Source: JAETTH01 sp964455975 (GTDB lineage: Bacteria; Bacillota; Clostridia; TANB77; CAG-508). Taken from it: a stretch of 6,615 nt of DNA. The notes under the pieces were generated by a model, which ran no database searches, was not told where the DNA came from, and saw only the letters and a list, made by a program, of their open reading frames with translations. Position 1 is the first letter of the stretch, and each line of letters begins with the position of its first letter. The stretch is taken from assembly GCA_964455975.1 (NCBI GenBank), contig CAYVYP010000059.1, forward strand, positions 1 through 6,615, written 5' to 3'. A program made the position numbers and the translations under genes. Below, in pieces: positions 5,103 through 6,615 of this stretch.

Positions 5103-6615
5103 ATGATAAATTTAACTATCGATGGAGAAAAAATAGCTGTAAAAGAAGGCACAACAATTTTAGAAGCGGCAAGACAAAATAAAATAGATATTCCAACACT
5201 TTGCTTTTTAAAAGATATAAATGAAGTTGGAGATTGTAGAATGTGTATAGTTGAAGTTGAAGGAAGAAGAGGATTTGCAACATCATGTATACAAAAAGTA
5301 GAAGAAGGAATGGTAGTTAGAACACATACACAAGATGTAATGGAGGCAAGAAGAACAATATTAGATTTAATAATTTCTAATCATTGTAAAGATTGTTTAA
5401 CATGTACACGTTCTGGAAATTGTGAACTTCAAGCTTTGGCAATCAAATTTAATGTTTTACATATAGAATATGATGGAGTAAAAAATGTTCATAAAATAGA
5501 TGATAAATCTCCAAGTATTGTAAGAGATTTTAATAAATGTATTTTATGCAGAAGATGTGTTGCAACTTGTAAAAAGGTACAAGAAATAGGAGCAATAGAC
5601 TGTATAAATAGAGGATTTGAATCTTGCATTTCGACTGTTGGAGATAACAGTTTAAATGATGTAGATTGTACATTTTGTGGACAATGTATAGAAAGTTGCC
5701 CAACAGGAGCTTTAAAAGAAAAAGAAAGTATAAAAGACGTATGGGTAAGATTAAAAGATCCAGAATCATATGTTGTAGTACAGACAGCACCAGCAGTAAG
5801 AGCAGCACTTGGAGAAGAATTTGGAATGCCAATTGGAACAAATGTAACAGGTAAAATGGTAACAAGTCTTAAAAAATTAGGATTTGATAAAGTTTTTGAT
5901 ACAAATACAGGCGCAGATTTAACAATAATGGAGGAAGCTAATGAATTTGTAGAAAGATTTACTAATAATGAAAACTTACCAATGATAACATCTTGTAGCC
6001 CAGGATGGATTAGATTTATAGAAAAAAACTATCCAGAAAATTTACCACATTTATCTAGTTGTAAATCACCACATCAAATGTTTGGAGCAATAGTAAAATC
6101 TTATTATGCTAAAAAATATGAAGTTGATCCTAAAAAAATATATATGGTTTCAGTTATGCCATGTATTGCAAAAAAATATGAATGTACAAGACCAGAAATG
6201 CAAGTAGATGGACTTCGTGATGTAGATGCAGTACTTACTACACGCGAACTTGCAAGAATGATAAAACAGGCAAATATAGAATTTACAAAATTAGAAGATA
6301 GCGATTTTGATAGCCCAATGGGAGAAGCCACAGGAGCTGGAGCAATATTTGGAACAACAGGTGGAGTTATGGAAGCAGCACTTCGTACAGCAGCAGATAC
6401 TATAGAAAATAAAGATTTACCAAATTTTGAGTATGAAGAAGTTCGTGGAGAAAAAGGTATAAAAAAAGCCACAGTAAATATATCTGGTAAAGAAATAAAA
6501 ATAGTTGTAGCAAGTGGATTAGCAAATGCAAGAAAAATAATGGAAGAAATAAAACAAGGTAAAGCAGATTATCAATTTGTAGAAATAATGGCATGCCCAG
6601 GTGGATGTATAATGG
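5103..6615 (+). CDS. hydA: [FeFe]-hydrogenase catalytic subunit HydA, 3' end outside window
   Basis: The frame is open for 504 codons to the window edge. The start has AGGAGG six bases upstream. Domains in order: plant-type [2Fe-2S] (C34, C45, C48, C62); His-ligated [4Fe-4S] (H94, C98, C101, C107); two ferredoxin [4Fe-4S] clusters (C146/149/152/156 and C189/192/195/199); then the H-cluster domain from about 220. L1 is TSCSPGW (296-302), L2 is MPCIAKKYE with C354, and L3 is MACPGGC with C498 and C502. Spacing follows Clostridium pasteurianum CpI nearly residue for residue (offset -1 after the His cluster). By that alignment S299 sits where CpI has ligand C300, and relay C299 corresponds to C298. 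The protein catalyses reversible H2 formation. With HydB and HydC it should form the NADH/ferredoxin-coupled HydABC enzyme. It contains no CGG codon and no frame break. The last residues of L3 and the C-terminus lie outside. Confidence 0.95.
   Translation, partial: MINLTIDGEKIAVKEGTTILEAARQNKIDIPTLCFLKDINEVGDCRMCIVEVEGRRGFATSCIQKVEEGMVVRTHTQDVMEARRTILDLIISNHCKDCLTCTRSGNCELQALAIKFNVLHIEYDGVKNVHKIDDKSPSIVRDFNKCILCRRCVATCKKVQEIGAIDCINRGFESCISTVGDNSLNDVDCTFCGQCIESCPTGALKEKESIKDVWVRLKDPESYVVVQTAPAVRAALGEEFGMPIGTNVTGKMVTSLKKLGFDKVFDTNTGADLTIMEEANEFVERFTNNENLPMITSCSPGWIRFIEKNYPENLPHLSSCKSPHQMFGAIVKSYYAKKYEVDPKKIYMVSVMPCIAKKYECTRPEMQVDGLRDVDAVLTTRELARMIKQANIEFTKLEDSDFDSPMGEATGAGAIFGTTGGVMEAALRTAADTIENKDLPNFEYEEVRGEKGIKKATVNISGKEIKIVVASGLANARKIMEEIKQGKADYQFVEIMACPGGCIM

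Noticed and set aside
5530..6594. Several frames on both strands inside hydA, including minus-strand Leu-rich ones
   Set aside because: All lie within the continuous, fully conserved hydA frame. The Leu-rich translations are complements of AT-rich Lys/Glu codons, not membrane proteins.

Overview
The window is very AT-rich. Its reading frames favour AGA for arginine and ATA for isoleucine, its ribosome binding sites are strong GGAGG-type, and it encodes a trimeric NuoE/NuoF/[FeFe]-hydrogenase cluster. Together these suggest a strictly anaerobic, fermentative low-GC Firmicute of the Clostridia type. That placement is inferred from composition and gene content, not from a phylogenetic marker.

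Layout, left to right, with everything on the + strand. Positions 1-42 are the 3' end of a tRNA whose visible anticodon bases are NAU (Met or Ile). Positions 83-399 are a tRNA-Tyr(GUA) gene split inside its anticodon by a compact 231-nt group I intron (119-349) with no reading frame inside it. A hairpin terminator follows at about 400-431. Next is a two-component operon: an OmpR/PhoB-type response regulator (492-1157), with a tandem 11-bp repeat in front of it that looks like its own operator, and a membrane histidine kinase (1174-2479). A strong terminator sits at 2490-2524. A good sigma-A-type promoter (2545-2573) then drives hydC (2615-3112), hydB (3171-5028) and hydA (5103 to beyond the window end). 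These three encode an NAD-linked [FeFe]-hydrogenase of the HydABC type, which in characterised members exchanges electrons between NADH, ferredoxin and H2 by flavin-based bifurcation. A 50-bp repeat/palindrome lies between hydB and hydA.

The most interesting points are these. (1) The tRNA-Tyr group I intron has complementary P1/P10 guide pairing, a P7 guanosine-site architecture and GNRA loops that can all be traced in the sequence. (2) The kinase gene and hydB each need exactly one +1 shift to give a complete family-like protein. In both, the surplus base is the C of an in-frame CGG codon placed directly before a conserved glycine. These are the only two in-frame CGG codons I can find in the five protein genes. 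This could be two sequence errors or mutations, or CGG could be an unassigned codon at which ribosomes hop +1 in this organism. (3) The HydA active-site L1 motif reads TSCSPGW rather than TSCCPGW.
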